Assembly: GCA_934255105.1 (NCBI GenBank)
Contig: CAKQNH010000343.1
Coordinates: 1 to 5,914, forward strand
From: an uncultured Pirellulaceae bacterium
Lineage (GTDB): Bacteria > Planctomycetota > Planctomycetia > Pirellulales > Pirellulaceae
Reading direction: 5' to 3'
Length of the DNA stretch: 5,914 nucleotides
Position numbers and translations under genes: made by a program. Positions 4,725-5,914 of the stretch are shown here, one piece after another (the first letter of the stretch is position 1; each line of letters opens with the position of its first letter). Below the pieces are notes generated by a model, which worked only from the letters and a program-made list of their open reading frames with translations, made no database searches and was not told the DNA's origin.

Positions 4725-5753
4725 TTGTCATTGAAGAGAAAAGGAAGGAGGGTTAACCGCGACTTTGGCATCTTCGACAATCTGGTCATCTACCACCGGG
4801 AATCTACAAACGGCATTGTTGCCTCAAAATCATCGCGATTCACCTGGAATGAAGTCCTCTTCAACAGCTTCGAGTCCGGTTACTTGAAAAAACTGGACTG
4901 GCCGCTCTACCTGCGGCTGACGAGCCCCCTGGCTAAACGCCTATACCGGTTTCTTGACAAGCGATTCTACCATCGGAACCATGTCACTATCGACCTGCAC
5001 GAATTGGCTTGGCTGAAGATGCGCATGTCCGAAAACTACAACACCGCACAAATCAAGCGTGCCCTACTGAAAGGTATATTGGAGCTTCAATCTCAGTGGG
5101 ACTTAATGCAGCTTCCCGCAAGCCAGCAATTCGAGAAAGTGGGGAAGGGACGCTGGCTCGTTCGCTTCGAGCGGAAACGCGGCAAGCGGCAAACTGTCGA
5201 TGGTGGCAAAACCCAGCCGCTTGTTCTCGATCGTTTTGACATCGCTACGCTTTGCACTGAGCTGACCAAACGCGGCATTGGACCAGCCGCCGCAGACGAA
5301 ATTGTCGGCGAACATCCATCCGACACTGTGAAGGCCATGATAGAGCTATTTGATTGGTACAATCTGCGCGGACAAAATCGAGGTGCCGGGTTCCTTGTGC
5401 AAGCTATCCGTCAGCCAGCCAGTATCGCATTTCCCACTGGCTTTGAAACATCACAACAGATAGCCGCCCGAAAAGCTGTCGAAAAATCCCGTACTTGCCG
5501 AGCACGGGATTTATCGAGCCAACGGGAGGCCGAAGCCCGTCAGGAAAACGAACGCCGCCAAGCGCCATTTACGGCGTTCTGGAACGCGATGTCTCCCCAC
5601 GACCAGCAGCGGTTTGAGGCGGAGGCACTCGACCATGCGCAGCCAACCAAGCGTCGCGGCTATCTAACCCACCAAGGACGCGAGGGCCGTCTCTTTGACC
5701 ACTACCGCACGATCATCCTCCGCGACCACTTTGAGCGAAAAGCAACTCGCTGA
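4725..5753 (+). CDS. Plasmid-type replication initiator (RPA/RepA family), N-terminally truncated
   Basis: The sequence RFTWNE (38-43), SFESGYLKKLDWPLYLRL (48-65), SPLAKRLYRFLDKRFY (67-82) and a following D-L-H-E-L-A segment match the replication initiator protein A family. Its winged-helix domains bind origin repeats and start plasmid replication. Residues 170-228 (ELTKRGI, FDWYN, AGFLVQAIR) fit the second conserved part, and the C-terminal third is charged and helical. The family's first 80-100 residues are missing. The frame opens only at 4704, and the one plausible start, TTG at 4725, has no ribosome site. A purine run, AAGGAGGG at 4745-4752, is not followed by a start codon in this frame. 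I read this as a 5'-truncated gene cut at the same place as the opposing integrase. An inactive remnant is more likely than a working Rep, but the downstream frame is long and intact. Confidence 0.78.
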   Translation: MSLKRKGRRVNRDFGIFDNLVIYHRESTNGIVASKSSRFTWNEVLFNSFESGYLKKLDWPLYLRLTSPLAKRLYRFLDKRFYHRNHVTIDLHELAWLKMRMSENYNTAQIKRALLKGILELQSQWDLMQLPASQQFEKVGKGRWLVRFERKRGKRQTVDGGKTQPLVLDRFDIATLCTELTKRGIGPAAADEIVGEHPSDTVKAMIELFDWYNLRGQNRGAGFLVQAIRQPASIAFPTGFETSQQIAARKAVEKSRTCRARDLSSQREAEARQENERRQAPFTAFWNAMSPHDQQRFEAEALDHAQPTKRRGYLTHQGREGRLFDHYRTIILRDHFERKATR

Positions 5754-5779
5754 ATTCGTTCGGTTTCAAGCATTTGTTT

Positions 5780-5810
5780 CGGCTCGCTGCTTTAGTTTAA
5801 CGCCGAGCCG
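5780..5810. terminator. Hairpin between convergent reading frames
   Basis: CGGCTCG (5780-5786) pairs with CGAGCCG (5804-5810) across a 17-base AT-rich loop. It lies 26 bases after the rep stop codon and spans the stop codon of the opposing frame at 5794-5792, where a two-way terminator would be expected. No T tract follows on either strand, so the terminator call is weak. Confidence 0.3.
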
Positions 5811-5914
5811 CAGCAGGCCGCGATCCACAAGGCACGGTAATCAACGGTTGGCGCACTGATGAACCACAGCGATTTCCAACCCTCAATCGCGGCCTGCGCA
5901 GGCGACGGCACCTC
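5792..5914 (-). CDS. C-terminal end of an unidentified minus-strand gene (continues past the window)
   Basis: From the right edge the minus strand is open for 40 codons, ending in TAA at 5794-5792. The product end contains AAIEGWKSLWF, SAPTVDYRALWIAACCG and a short tail. Its tryptophan-rich, well-mixed composition and G/C-rich third positions look like real coding sequence, and it converges with the rep gene. I do not recognise a family. Forty codons open to an edge can occur by chance, so confidence is modest. Confidence 0.42.
   Translation of the reverse strand, partial: EVPSPAQAAIEGWKSLWFISAPTVDYRALWIAACCGSALN
5813..5897. repeat. 12-bp perfect inverted repeat with a nested 6-bp stem
   Basis: GCAGGCCGCGAT (5813-5824) and ATCGCGGCCTGC (5886-5897) are perfect complements 61 bases apart. 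Inside them GGTTGG (5846-5851) pairs with CCAACC (5876-5881). Both arms fall in the putative minus-strand coding end (AQAAI and WIAAC), so the pairing could be chance from GC-rich alanine codons. It lies downstream of a replication gene, where an origin or a mobile-element end is also possible. Confidence 0.45.

Overview
The window looks like a stack of mobile-element pieces in a bacterial chromosome, probably of the phylum Planctomycetota. That assignment rests on my recognition of how the two tyrosine recombinases and their C-terminal tails read, not on a search, and I hold it at moderate confidence. Every gene I can name belongs to a phage, an integrative element or a plasmid; no housekeeping gene is visible apart from half of a tRNA.

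Layout, left to right. Bases 2-1102 are the C-terminal part of a phage tail tape measure-like protein, so the left side is a prophage or prophage remnant. Bases 1103-1428 hold no convincing gene but contain a strongly foldable segment (1230-1340) whose long outer stem uses G-U pairs that work only in a plus-strand RNA. A small two-gene operon follows: a 172-residue HEPN/MtlR-like protein with an R-x4-H motif (1429-1947), overlapping by 8 bases a tyrosine recombinase (1940-3320). That recombinase is unusual in two ways. Its N-terminus carries a 74-codon unit twice in tandem, in front of a third, diverged domain of the same general pattern. Its catalytic half lies in a different frame after about 2939. 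Next come a small probably exported protein with a run of eight aspartates (3397-3900) and a textbook intrinsic terminator (3934-3962).

Bases 4141-4182 are the 3' half of a tRNA-Arg with anticodon TCG, starting exactly at the anticodon loop; the 5' half is absent. I read this as an attachment site. On the minus strand a second, 5'-truncated tyrosine recombinase (4678 to 4079) runs antisense through the tRNA half. At about 4680 it meets the truncated 5' end of a plasmid-type replication initiator (RPA/RepA family) on the plus strand (to 5753). The last 160 bases contain a hairpin and the C-terminal end of an unidentified minus-strand reading frame that continues past the window.

Working model (inference): two elements used the same tRNA-Arg gene. 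The right-hand one carried the minus-strand integrase and the Rep gene, and later lost the 5' ends of both in one deletion. The left-hand, phage-like element, with the HEPN-integrase pair, inserted between the tRNA 5' half and the right-hand element. The HEPN gene coupled to an integrase with duplicated DNA-binding modules is the least familiar part of the window.
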